Assembly (NCBI RefSeq): GCF_905207245.1
Contig: NZ_CAJLKP010000007.1
Coordinates: forward strand, 68,368-132,367
DNA: 64,000 bases
DNA from: an uncultured Bacteroides sp.
Lineage (GTDB): Bacteria > Bacteroidota > Bacteroidia > Bacteroidales > Bacteroidaceae
Reading direction: 5' to 3'
The notes under the pieces were generated by a model. That model saw only the letters and a program-made list of their open reading frames with translations, was not told the origin of the DNA and did not search any database. This document shows positions 48,013-56,720 of this stretch, in pieces (the stretch's first letter is position 1; each line of letters begins with the position of its first letter). A program made the translations under genes and the position numbers.

Positions 48013-49851
48013 ATGAGAAAATTAATTTTCTTATGGATAGCACTGATTGCAGTCAGTTTACAGGTTTTTGCTGACGAAAAAGTGTCATTTTCTGCGTCAG
48101 CTCCTGACGCAGTAGCAGTAGGTGACCAGTTTCGGCTGACATATACAGTGACTACACAGAAGGTGAGAGATTTCCGTGCTCCTTCTATCAAGGGATTTGA
48201 TGTATTGATGGGACCCAGTCGTTCGCAGCAAAGTAGTATGCAGATTATTAACGGGGTATCAACTTCAACCAGTAGCATCACCTTTACTTATATTCTGATG
48301 GCTACGACGGAGGGTAGTTTCACTATTCCGGGTGCTACGATTACGGCAGATGGTAATCAAATGATTTCTAATTCAGTGCATGTCAAAGTACTTCCGGCAG
48401 ATCAAGCGGAAGCAGCGGCATCTTCAAATGGAAATAGTAAAGGTAATGCTAGCCGTGCCTCTTCAGGTACTTCTATTTCCAATCAAGACTTGTTTATTGC
48501 AGCTACTGCAAGTAAAACAAATGTATATGAGCAAGAAGCTTTTTTGCTAACTTACAAAATCTATACATTGGTTGATTTACAACGTTTTGATAATGTGAAA
48601 CTTCCTGATTTTAAGGGATTTCATTCGCAGGAAGTAGAGCTTCCGAATGATAGGAGATGGAGCTTGGAGCATTATAAGGGAAGGAATTATCAAACTACTA
48701 TTTATCGCCAGTTTGTATTATTTCCTCAACAGTCGGGTAATTTAACCATCGAACCAGCGCGTTTTGATGCTTCTATTGCCAAAGCTACCCAAGTGTCAGA
48801 TCCATTTGAAGCTTTCTTTAATGGAGGTAGCAATTATATTGAAATAAAAAAGACGCTAACTACTCCTAAGTTGACAATTGATGTTAAGTCGTTGCCGGAA
48901 GGTAAACCTGCTGATTTCTCTGGTGGAGTGGGAGAGTTTAGTATTTCTTCTTCCATCAATAGCACTACTGTGAAAACGAACGATGCCATCACTATTAAAC
49001 TCGTGATTTCCGGTACTGGTAATTTAAAATTGATTGGTGACCCTGAAATTAAGTTCCCGGATGATTTTGAAGTGTATGATCCTAAAGTTGACAATAAGTT
49101 CCGTTTGACAAATGCAGGACTTTCTGGCAGTAAAGTAATTGAATATCTGGCTATTCCGCGTAATGCTGGTACGTTTAAGATACCGGCTGTCAAATTCAGC
49201 TATTTTGATATCAAATCCCGTTCCTACAAGACATTGACTACAGAAGAATATGAGTTGCATGTAGAAAAGGGTGAAGGTAATGCTGCGCAGACTATCGCAA
49301 ACTTTACAAATAAAGAAGATTTGAGAATTTTGAATGAGGATATTCGCTTCATCAAGCAAAATGATGTGACTCTTTCCCAAAAGGGGGACTTTTTCTTTGA
49401 TTCGATGGTGTATTGGTTGCTTTATTTGGTACCTGGAGTTGCGTTTATCATCTTCTTTATTGTTTACCGTAAGCAGATAGCTGCTAATGCCAATGTGGCT
49501 AAAATGCGTACGAAGAAAGCCAATAAGGTTGCTGTTAAGCGTATGAAGCTGGCTGGCAAACTATTGGCAGAAAATAAGAAAGATGTTTTCTATGATGAAG
49601 TACTGAAAGCTCTTTGGGGATATATCAGTGATAAACTGAATATTCCGGTTTCACGGCTCTCTAAAGACAATATTGAAGAGGAGCTTCGTAAATATGGCGT
49701 AGAAGATGCTTTGATTAAAGAGTTCTTGGTTGCGTTGAATGATTGTGAGTTTGCTCGTTTTGCTCCTGGTGATGATAATCAGGCCATGGATAAGGTTTAC
49801 TCAGCTTCATTGACGGTGATAAGTAAAATGGAGAATTCGATTAAACATTAA
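48013..49851 (+). CDS. batD: BatD, periplasmic/membrane protein
   Basis: A 612-residue protein with signal peptide (IALIAVSLQVFADE). Several beta-sandwich domains follow (about 20-440), the hallmark of BatD, including VGDQFRLTYTVTTQKVRDF. One membrane helix (YWLLYLVPGVAFIIFFIVY, about 462-482) and a cytoplasmic tail with YDEVLKALWGYISDKLNIP complete it. It lies 22 bp after batC. Confidence 0.92.
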   Translation: MRKLIFLWIALIAVSLQVFADEKVSFSASAPDAVAVGDQFRLTYTVTTQKVRDFRAPSIKGFDVLMGPSRSQQSSMQIINGVSTSTSSITFTYILMATTEGSFTIPGATITADGNQMISNSVHVKVLPADQAEAAASSNGNSKGNASRASSGTSISNQDLFIAATASKTNVYEQEAFLLTYKIYTLVDLQRFDNVKLPDFKGFHSQEVELPNDRRWSLEHYKGRNYQTTIYRQFVLFPQQSGNLTIEPARFDASIAKATQVSDPFEAFFNGGSNYIEIKKTLTTPKLTIDVKSLPEGKPADFSGGVGEFSISSSINSTTVKTNDAITIKLVISGTGNLKLIGDPEIKFPDDFEVYDPKVDNKFRLTNAGLSGSKVIEYLAIPRNAGTFKIPAVKFSYFDIKSRSYKTLTTEEYELHVEKGEGNAAQTIANFTNKEDLRILNEDIRFIKQNDVTLSQKGDFFFDSMVYWLLYLVPGVAFIIFFIVYRKQIAANANVAKMRTKKANKVAVKRMKLAGKLLAENKKDVFYDEVLKALWGYISDKLNIPVSRLSKDNIEEELRKYGVEDALIKEFLVALNDCEFARFAPGDDNQAMDKVYSASLTVISKMENSIKH

Positions 49852-49863
49852 TTAGAAGGTTAT

Positions 49864-50700
49864 ATGATGAAAAAGATATTGTTTTTTACCCTTAGCCTGC
49901 TTATGGCGATGACCTCTTTGGGACAGGCTTCATCTGATACATTGCAGAATGCCAATGATTCAGTTTCAATAAGTTCTCATTCAGAATTCTCAGCAGTAAA
50001 GCAAGAGAATGGTGCGACAAAAGCAGAAGGGGATAGTGCATATCTGAAGAATGATTATGCTTCTGCCATTCAGATATATGAAGCTTTGTTGAAGGATGGA
50101 GAAGCTGCTGAAGTATATTATAATTTAGGAAATAGCTATTATAAAGCTGGTGATATAGCAAAAGCTATTTTAAACTATGAGCGTGCCTTATTGATGCAGC
50201 CTGGTAATGCGGATATTCGTGCTAATCTGGAAATAGCCCGTGCCAAAACCGTAGACAAAGTAATTCCGGTAGCTGAAATCTTCTTTGTATCTTGGACAAA
50301 GTCATTGATAAATAGTCTAAGTGTGGATGCTTGGGCAAAAGTAGGTATAGTTTGTTTCTTCTTATTATTGGCATCTCTTTATTTCTTTTTCTTTTCCAGA
50401 CAGATTGTGTGGAAAAAAACTGGTTTCATTGCAGGAATAGTATTTCTGGTGTTTGTTATACTAGCGAATGTTTTTGCTTTCCAGCAAAAAAGTGAGTTAT
50501 TGAATCGTAATAATGCCATTGTATTAACTCCCAGTGTAACGGTGCGTAGTACCCCCAGTGAGAGTGGTACCAGTTTGTTTATATTGCATGAAGGTCGAAA
50601 GGTGGAGATTAAAGATAACTCCATGCGTGAATGGAAAGAAATCCGTTTAGAAGATGGTAAAGTAGGTTGGGTGCCTGCATCGTCTGTAGAGAGCATCTGA
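49864..50700 (+). CDS. batE: BatE, TPR and SH3-type protein
   Basis: A 278-residue protein: signal peptide (LSLLMAMTSLGQAS), two or three TPR units (about 50-125, YNLGNSYYKAGDIAKAILNYE), two membrane helices (about 158-178 and 188-203), and a C-terminal bacterial SH3 domain (LTPSVTVRSTPSESGTSL ... GWVPASSVESI). SH3 domains of this kind often bind cell wall. Last gene of the Bat operon, followed by a terminator. Confidence 0.92.
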   Translation: MMKKILFFTLSLLMAMTSLGQASSDTLQNANDSVSISSHSEFSAVKQENGATKAEGDSAYLKNDYASAIQIYEALLKDGEAAEVYYNLGNSYYKAGDIAKAILNYERALLMQPGNADIRANLEIARAKTVDKVIPVAEIFFVSWTKSLINSLSVDAWAKVGIVCFFLLLASLYFFFFSRQIVWKKTGFIAGIVFLVFVILANVFAFQQKSELLNRNNAIVLTPSVTVRSTPSESGTSLFILHEGRKVEIKDNSMREWKEIRLEDGKVGWVPASSVESI

Positions 50701-50740
50701 TAGCTATAATTCTTTCATAGTAAGATAGTTAATAATAGGC

Positions 50741-50796
50741 AAAAAGCCTGTCAAAAGGGAAAATATAAATACCCTTTTGGCAGGCTTCTTTTATTT
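50741..50796 (+). terminator. terminator of the Bat operon
   Basis: AAGCCTGTCAAAAGGG (50744-50759) pairs with CCCTTTTGGCAGGCTT (50772-50787) with one G-U, followed by a T-rich run. Confidence 0.88.
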
Positions 50797-50899
50797 TGTA
50801 AAAAAGACATCGAAAATGTTTGTTATATCTTTTTTTTTCCTTAAGTTTATAGCGTGATAAGTAAAACTCACAGAGTTATTAACCATTAAATTTATAAAT

Positions 50900-51172
50900 A
50901 TGAGAACAATAACATTTAATGAACTTCGCCGAATTAAAGACTCGTTACCCACTGGTAGTATGCATAGAATAGCCGATGAACTCGGACTGAACGTCGATAC
51001 AGTTAGAAACTTCTTTGGGGGACACAATTTCAAAGAAGGTAAGAGTGTTGGAATACATCTGGAGCCTGGACCTGATGGTGGTTTAGTGATGCTTGATGAT
51101 ACTACTGTTCTTGATAGAGCTCTCAGGATACTAGATGAAATGAATGCCAGTGCAGAGCCTGTTCAAGCTTAA
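50900..51172 (+). CDS. small helix-turn-helix DNA-binding protein
   Basis: A 90-residue protein. The N-terminal half has a helix-turn-helix look (SMHRIADELGLNVDTVRNFFGG), while the C-terminal half has GIHLEPGPDGGLVMLDD and an amphipathic helix. Proteins of this kind are annotated in Bacteroides as DNA-binding proteins. No target is evident. It is a single-gene unit with its own terminator. Confidence 0.78.
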   Translation: MRTITFNELRRIKDSLPTGSMHRIADELGLNVDTVRNFFGGHNFKEGKSVGIHLEPGPDGGLVMLDDTTVLDRALRILDEMNASAEPVQA

Positions 51173-51190
51173 GAAGAGAAAGTAAAAATG

Positions 51191-51229
51191 AATCCCAATT
51201 GATAAACAAACAATTGGGATTTCTTATTT
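51191..51229 (+). terminator. terminator after the small DNA-binding gene
   Basis: AATCCCAATTG (51191-51201) and CAATTGGGATT (51211-51221) form a perfect 11-bp stem, then a T-rich run. Confidence 0.82.
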
Positions 51230-51254
51230 GTTTATAAAGTAAAAACTGTTGATT

Positions 51255-52385
51255 ATGGAAGACAAGTTAGTAACTTTAGCCATTCTGACTTATGCCAAAG
51301 CTCAGATATTGAAAAATGTACTTGAGAATGAAGGTGTTGAGACCTACATTCACAATGTAAATCAAATACAACCTGTAGTGTCTTCGGGTGTGCGTTTACG
51401 TATAAAAGAAAGCGATTTGCCACGTGCATTGAAGATTACTGAAAGTTCTGCCTGGTTATCTGAAGAGGTAGTGGGAGGGAAGCCACCTAAAGTGGAGAAG
51501 GAGAGTAATAGGGTTTTAGTTCCTGTCGACTTCTCTAATTATTCGATGAAAGCATGTGAATTTGCTTTTAATTTTGCACAGAATATGAATGCGGAAGTAG
51601 TATTGCTACATGTCTACTTTACTCCGATTTATACTACTTCGTTACCTTATGGAGATGTCTTTAATTATCAGATTGCAGATGAAGAGAATGTAAAAAATAT
51701 ATTGCAAAAAGTTCATGCAGACTTAAATGCCTTATCAAATAAGGTTAAGGAGAAAGTGGCTTCAGGAGAATTTCCAAATGTGAAATATAGTTGTGTGTTG
51801 CGTGAAGGCATCCCAGAAGAAGAAATTCTTCGCTATTCAAAAGAATATCGACCACGTATCGTTATTATGGGTACTCGTGGTAAAAATCAGAAAGATATTG
51901 ATTTAATTGGTAGTGTAACGGCTGAAATAATTGAGCGGAGCCGTGTCCCCGTTCTAGCCATACCTGAGAATACTCCATTTAAGCAATTGGCTGAAGCTAA
52001 GCGTATTGCATTTATCACCAATTTTGATCAACGGGATTTAATTGCATTCGATTCATTGATTACTGCTTTGAAGCCATTCCATTTTTCCGTATCCTTAATT
52101 CATTTGTCAGATGTTAAAGATACATGGAATGAAATAAAATTAGGTGGTATTAAAGAATACTTCCAAAAACAGTACCCGGATTTGGAAATACATTATGATG
52201 TTGTGATGAATGATGATTTCTTGAATAGTTTAGATAACTATATAAAAACGAATCATATTGATATTATCACACTAACAACATACAAACGGAATATATTTTC
52301 CCGTCTATTTAATCCTGGAATTGCTCGGAAGATGATTTTTCATTCTGATACACCACTGTTAGTTATATACGGACACCCAAGCTAA
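51255..52385 (+). CDS. tandem universal stress protein with N-terminal DUF2007-like domain
   Basis: A 376-residue protein. Residues 1-75 resemble DUF2007, the 'putative signal transducing protein' domain (TYAKAQILKNVLENEGVETYI). Two Usp domains follow: the first (about 80-235) has RVLVPVDFSNYSMKACEFAF and the ATP-type glycine motif IVIMGTRGKNQ; the second (about 245-375) is diverged and lacks a clear GxxG loop. Usp proteins respond to stress and may bind ATP. ATG 51255 is preferred to a TTG two codons upstream. Confidence 0.88.
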   Translation: MEDKLVTLAILTYAKAQILKNVLENEGVETYIHNVNQIQPVVSSGVRLRIKESDLPRALKITESSAWLSEEVVGGKPPKVEKESNRVLVPVDFSNYSMKACEFAFNFAQNMNAEVVLLHVYFTPIYTTSLPYGDVFNYQIADEENVKNILQKVHADLNALSNKVKEKVASGEFPNVKYSCVLREGIPEEEILRYSKEYRPRIVIMGTRGKNQKDIDLIGSVTAEIIERSRVPVLAIPENTPFKQLAEAKRIAFITNFDQRDLIAFDSLITALKPFHFSVSLIHLSDVKDTWNEIKLGGIKEYFQKQYPDLEIHYDVVMNDDFLNSLDNYIKTNHIDIITLTTYKRNIFSRLFNPGIARKMIFHSDTPLLVIYGHPS

Positions 52386-52501
52386 AGAAAATAGCGCCTA
52401 TATTTTAAATCAATATCATGATTATGTTTAATATTAAACAATGATATTTCATCTCTACTTATTGCTTCCCTATTCCAATTAAAAGAGGAAATAATGAAAA
52501 A

Positions 52502-52534
52502 AAAGCCTAGTGACAGATGACTAGGCTTTTTTTA
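52502..52534. terminator. bidirectional terminator, Usp and TPR genes
   Basis: AAAGCCTAGT (52502-52511) and ACTAGGCTTT (52520-52529) form a perfect 10-bp stem flanked by A and T runs between convergent genes. Confidence 0.88.
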
Positions 52535-52551
52535 TTAATCAAAATATGAGA

Positions 52552-53808
52552 TCAGTTTACCATCTTTTCAATTTCTTCAAATTCTGGTCCCATATCTAAA
52601 TTGTAATATACCCGGTATAAACCATTCATCCATAAATCTTTTTGATCCGGTTTCAATTCTCTTGCTTTCTCATAACAAGGTTTTGCCTTTTCATAGAAAG
52701 CTTTCAGAGTGGCTTGATCTTCCTTATATTTCGGATCATTAACATCTGTGGTTGCTTTCTCTGAGAAATCTTGTGCTTGTAGGCAGTAAACCAAACCTAA
52801 ATTAGAATATGCTTCTGCATAGGTAGGATCTATTTCTGTCGTTTTTGCATAATATTCAATAGCTTTATTAAGTGCATCTGCTGCCTCTTGCTCCTTTTTC
52901 TCATTTTTCAGGTTGGTGTACATATTATGATAAAGATATCCCTTCACGTACAAATAGAATGTATTATTGGGGTCTTTAGCTAACATATCGTCAGCAAACT
53001 GCATAGCTTCATCATATTTGTTGTTATTGCTATAATAATCAATCAGATGGCCAAAGAAAAATGAATGTTGCGGATATTTCTGCAAACCTTCTTTCAAAGA
53101 AGCAACCCATTTAGCTGTATCGCCTTGTGCTTTTAAAGCTGTAGAGATAAACTCCATAGCATATTGACCTACTTCTTTATCATTCTGAGCATATGGAGCA
53201 TATTTCAATACGCTTGGATAGTCTTCCATTTTAGCCGCAGCTAAACTTGCATAATATGCAATCTGCGGTAAAATAGTATCTGTTTGCAGGAAGTTTTCCT
53301 TCTCAAACATTGGGTTTTGAGCTATTTCAATGTAAGTTCCAAAGAAATCTAATGCTTCTTTGTTCTTCTCTAAATTATAGAACTGGATACCACCATTGAT
53401 TAAGTTAGGTCGTTCAGCAATAATAGCAGCAGAGTTAGCCTTTCTGTATTTGTTTTTGATTTTTCCTTTTTCATTCGGAATCTGTGCAAGTTCATCGCAT
53501 TTGAGATAGTATTTGCACATGTTCAAAGCACTATTATATACCTTAAGTGTATCGTAAGGTTTTCTTAAATAGGCATTTTCCATTTGCTTTTCATTACTTC
53601 TCTTTTGAATAAAACCGGCTACATCCCAAGTCTCAGCATTATCCTTTGTTTCAGGATTAGTCAAGGCTTGATTGATGAGCTGTTCGGCTTTATTAAAGTC
53701 CGGATTCACTTCATTCGCAATGCTTTTAGCTTCTTTCACAGTCTTTTCTTGAGCGAAAGTGAAGCCTGCAGCAAGCAATAAAATCACTGAAAATAATACT
53801 CTTTTCAT
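52552..53808 (-). CDS. periplasmic TPR protein
   Basis: A 418-residue TPR protein with signal peptide (MKRVLFSVILLLAAGFTFAQ). Several TPR-like helix pairs span the rest; the clearest are around YDEAMQFADDMLAKDPNN and YYAKTTEIDPTYAEAYSNLG. No catalytic domain. It starts 31 bp after the end of gyrA on the same strand and may be co-transcribed with it. ATG 53808 begins the signal peptide; an in-frame ATG at 53850 would overlap gyrA. Confidence 0.85.
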   Translation of the reverse strand: MKRVLFSVILLLAAGFTFAQEKTVKEAKSIANEVNPDFNKAEQLINQALTNPETKDNAETWDVAGFIQKRSNEKQMENAYLRKPYDTLKVYNSALNMCKYYLKCDELAQIPNEKGKIKNKYRKANSAAIIAERPNLINGGIQFYNLEKNKEALDFFGTYIEIAQNPMFEKENFLQTDTILPQIAYYASLAAAKMEDYPSVLKYAPYAQNDKEVGQYAMEFISTALKAQGDTAKWVASLKEGLQKYPQHSFFFGHLIDYYSNNNKYDEAMQFADDMLAKDPNNTFYLYVKGYLYHNMYTNLKNEKKEQEAADALNKAIEYYAKTTEIDPTYAEAYSNLGLVYCLQAQDFSEKATTDVNDPKYKEDQATLKAFYEKAKPCYEKARELKPDQKDLWMNGLYRVYYNLDMGPEFEEIEKMVN

Positions 53809-53839
53809 GATAAATGTAAAATTAAAATTAATATTATGT

Positions 53840-56419
53840 CTATTCTTCATCTCTATTATTTATTTCATCTTCAGAGTTGTAGTTCTCCTCTTCTACTTCT
53901 ACTATTTCACTTATAGATACAGGAGATGTTGGAGACGTTCCATCTATATCAACTGGTATTTCGTCTTCCAAACTCTCGGAAGTAACCTTGCATACTGAAC
54001 CGATTTCATCGTTTCTCTTTTCAAGATTAATTAAGCGAACACCTTGTGTGGCACGGCCCATAATACGAACATCAGCTACTTTCAGACGAATGGTAATACC
54101 AGATTTATTGATAATCATCAGGTCATTATCGTCTGTTACAGACTTAATTGTTACCAATTTACCTGTTTTATCAGTGATATTCATTGTTTTCACACCCTTA
54201 CCACCACGATTTGTTTTGCGATAGTCTTCAATATCAGAACGTTTACCATATCCTTGTTCAGAAACTACCATAATCGTTTCTGCTTCAGGATCTTTAATGC
54301 ATATCATTCCTACTACTTCATCCTGTCCATCCTCATCAAGTGTCATACCACGTACTCCTGTCGCAGTACGTCCCATAACACGTACAGCATTTTCGTGAAA
54401 ACGAATAGCACGTCCATTACGATTAGCGATGATAATTTCATTGTCACCGTTGGTCATACGCACTTCGATAACACGGTCGTCTTCACGAATGGTGATAGCG
54501 TTTACACCATTTTGACGAGGACGTGAATATTGTTCAAGCAATGTTTTCTTGATGACACCATTCTTGGTACAGAAGAAAACATAATGGCTGTTAATAAAGT
54601 CTTGGTCAGAAAGGTTTTTTACACGCAAATATGCATTTACAGCATCGTCAGAGTCGATATTTAGCAAATTCTGGATAGCGCGTCCTTTTGAGTTCTTGGT
54701 ACCTTCAGGTATTTCATATACTTTGAGCCAATAGCACTTACCTTTTTGAGTAAAGAACATCATGGTGTTGTGCATAGTTGCCGGGTATATATGCTCAATG
54801 AAGTCCGCATCACGGGTATCTGTACCCTTAGAGCCTACTCCACCGCGGTTCTGAGCCCGGAATTCACTCAATGGCGTACGCTTGATATATCCCATATGTG
54901 AAATGGTGATAATCATTTCATCGTCTGCATAGAAATCTTCCGGATTGAATTCTTCGGATGAATAAACAATTTCCGAACGACGTTTATCTCCATATTTAGC
55001 TTTTACTTCAATTAATTCATCTGTAATGACTTTACGGCAAAGCTCGTCATTTGAAAGTATTTCTTCATAATAAGCAATTTGCTTCATTACTTCTTCATAT
55101 TCAGCATGGAGCTGATCTTGCATCAGTCCAGTCAACTGGCGCAGGCGCATTTCTACGATAGCACGAGACTGGATTTCGGTTAATTGAAAACGCTCAATTA
55201 AGCCTGCAATGGCATCATTAGGAGTTTTTGCCGCACGGATAATGCGAATCACTTCATCAATATTATCTGATGCGATAATTAAACCTTCCAGAATGTGGGC
55301 GCGTTCTTTTGCTTTACGCAAATCGTATTGAGTACGACGGATAACCACTTCGTGACGATGTTCCACAAAGTACTTAATCAAATCTTTCAAGTTCAACAGA
55401 CGGGGACGTCCGTGTACCAATGCTACATTATTTACGCTGAAAGATGTCTGCAATAGAGTCATCTTATAAAGCTTGTTCAGAACTACACTGGCATTGGCAT
55501 CGCGCTTAATATCGATAACAATGCGCATACCTTCGCGGTCGGATTCGTCATTGGCATTGGAGATACCTTCGATCTTTTTATCGTTGGCCAGATCAGCAAT
55601 ATACTTAATTAACTCGGCCTTATTGACACCATACGGGATTTCTGTGATGACAATTTTGTCATGCGTAGAACTGGTTTCAATCTCTGCTTTAGCGCGCATG
55701 ATGACACGTCCGCGACCTGTAAGATAGGCTTCGCGAACACCACTCATACCATATATATATCCTCCTGTCGGGAAGTCAGGGGCTTTCACATAATTCATCA
55801 GTTCTTCTATCTCGATATCGTTGTTTTCGATGTATGCAACACAGGCATCGAGTACTTCTGACAAGTTGTGCGTCGGCATATTGGTTGCCATACCTACTGC
55901 AATACCAGATGCACCATTTACCAAAAGGTTCGGGATACGAGTTGGCATTACGGTCGGTTCCTGCAGAGAGTCGTCGAAGTTGTTTTGCATATCAACAGTC
56001 TCTTTTTCAAGGTCTTGCATCATGTCTTCACCAATCTTTTGCAAACGACACTCTGTGTAACGCATGGCTGCTGCACTGTCACCGTCTACTGAACCGTAGT
56101 TACCTTGGCCATCTACCACCATGTAGCGCATTGCCCAAGGCTGAGCCATACGGACTAACGCTCCGTAAACGGAAGAGTCACCATGAGGGTGATACTTACC
56201 TAATACTTCACCTACAACTCTGGCTGATTTCTTATAAGGTTTATCAGACGTATTTCCCAGTCCCATCATTCCGTAGAGAATTCTACGGTGTACAGGCTTA
56301 AAACCATCTCTAACATCCGGAAGGGCACGTGAAACTATGACCGACATGGAGTAGTCAATGTATGATGACTTCATTTCCTCCTCGATGTTAATCTTTATAA
56401 TTCTGTCTTGTTCAAGCAT
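53840..56419 (-). CDS. gyrA: DNA gyrase subunit A
   Basis: An 859-residue GyrA. The N-terminal breakage-reunion domain begins SSYIDYSMSVIVSRALPDVR; the active tyrosine is Tyr121 in AAMRYTECR. The quinolone region reads HPHGDSSVYGALVRMAQPW, with wild-type Ser82 (the position mutated in quinolone-resistant B. fragilis). The C-terminal beta-pinwheel has the GyrA box as QNRGGVG in FRAQNRGGVGSKG, followed by repeated blades and an acidic tail. It supercoils DNA together with GyrB, which is not in the window. Confidence 0.97.
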   Translation of the reverse strand: MLEQDRIIKINIEEEMKSSYIDYSMSVIVSRALPDVRDGFKPVHRRILYGMMGLGNTSDKPYKKSARVVGEVLGKYHPHGDSSVYGALVRMAQPWAMRYMVVDGQGNYGSVDGDSAAAMRYTECRLQKIGEDMMQDLEKETVDMQNNFDDSLQEPTVMPTRIPNLLVNGASGIAVGMATNMPTHNLSEVLDACVAYIENNDIEIEELMNYVKAPDFPTGGYIYGMSGVREAYLTGRGRVIMRAKAEIETSSTHDKIVITEIPYGVNKAELIKYIADLANDKKIEGISNANDESDREGMRIVIDIKRDANASVVLNKLYKMTLLQTSFSVNNVALVHGRPRLLNLKDLIKYFVEHRHEVVIRRTQYDLRKAKERAHILEGLIIASDNIDEVIRIIRAAKTPNDAIAGLIERFQLTEIQSRAIVEMRLRQLTGLMQDQLHAEYEEVMKQIAYYEEILSNDELCRKVITDELIEVKAKYGDKRRSEIVYSSEEFNPEDFYADDEMIITISHMGYIKRTPLSEFRAQNRGGVGSKGTDTRDADFIEHIYPATMHNTMMFFTQKGKCYWLKVYEIPEGTKNSKGRAIQNLLNIDSDDAVNAYLRVKNLSDQDFINSHYVFFCTKNGVIKKTLLEQYSRPRQNGVNAITIREDDRVIEVRMTNGDNEIIIANRNGRAIRFHENAVRVMGRTATGVRGMTLDEDGQDEVVGMICIKDPEAETIMVVSEQGYGKRSDIEDYRKTNRGGKGVKTMNITDKTGKLVTIKSVTDDNDLMIINKSGITIRLKVADVRIMGRATQGVRLINLEKRNDEIGSVCKVTSESLEDEIPVDIDGTSPTSPVSISEIVEVEEENYNSEDEINNRDEE

Positions 56420-56720
56420 TTAAAAAGATTATTAATTATACATACTTTGGTTCATGAAAAACCACGCTAAAGTACTGCTTTTTTACGATATACAAAAGTT
56501 TTCGCGCATAAACTTTCTTTCAGAACCATTCTCTCGCCTACTTTGTTCTTATTAATATAATAAATAAGGTATTAAAAGATACTGGTGAACGGATATTAAA
56601 CTGTGGCACGGGATTTGTATACAAACAATAAATAGAAGAAGATATTTGCTTACTAGAAATTATTAATGCGTATCTTTGTATTATAGTAACACCTTAAGAT
56701 GAGGAAGGAGAATATTAAGT
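56420..56720. other. 301-bp divergent gap between gyrA and clpC
   Basis: AT-rich. It holds the clpC promoter (56645-56678). I see no clear leftward TAnnTTTG for gyrA; AACTTTTG on the minus strand near 56500 is a one-mismatch candidate. Nothing else is visible. Confidence 0.55.
56645..56678 (+). promoter_or_regulatory. clpC promoter
   Basis: TTTG at 56645-56648 and TATCTTTG at 56671-56678, spacer 22 nt, one longer than the usual 19-21. The clpC ATG is 43 nt downstream. Confidence 0.6.

Noticed and set aside
54044..54526. 160-codon open frame on the plus strand
   Set aside because: Antisense to the gyrA C-terminal domain.
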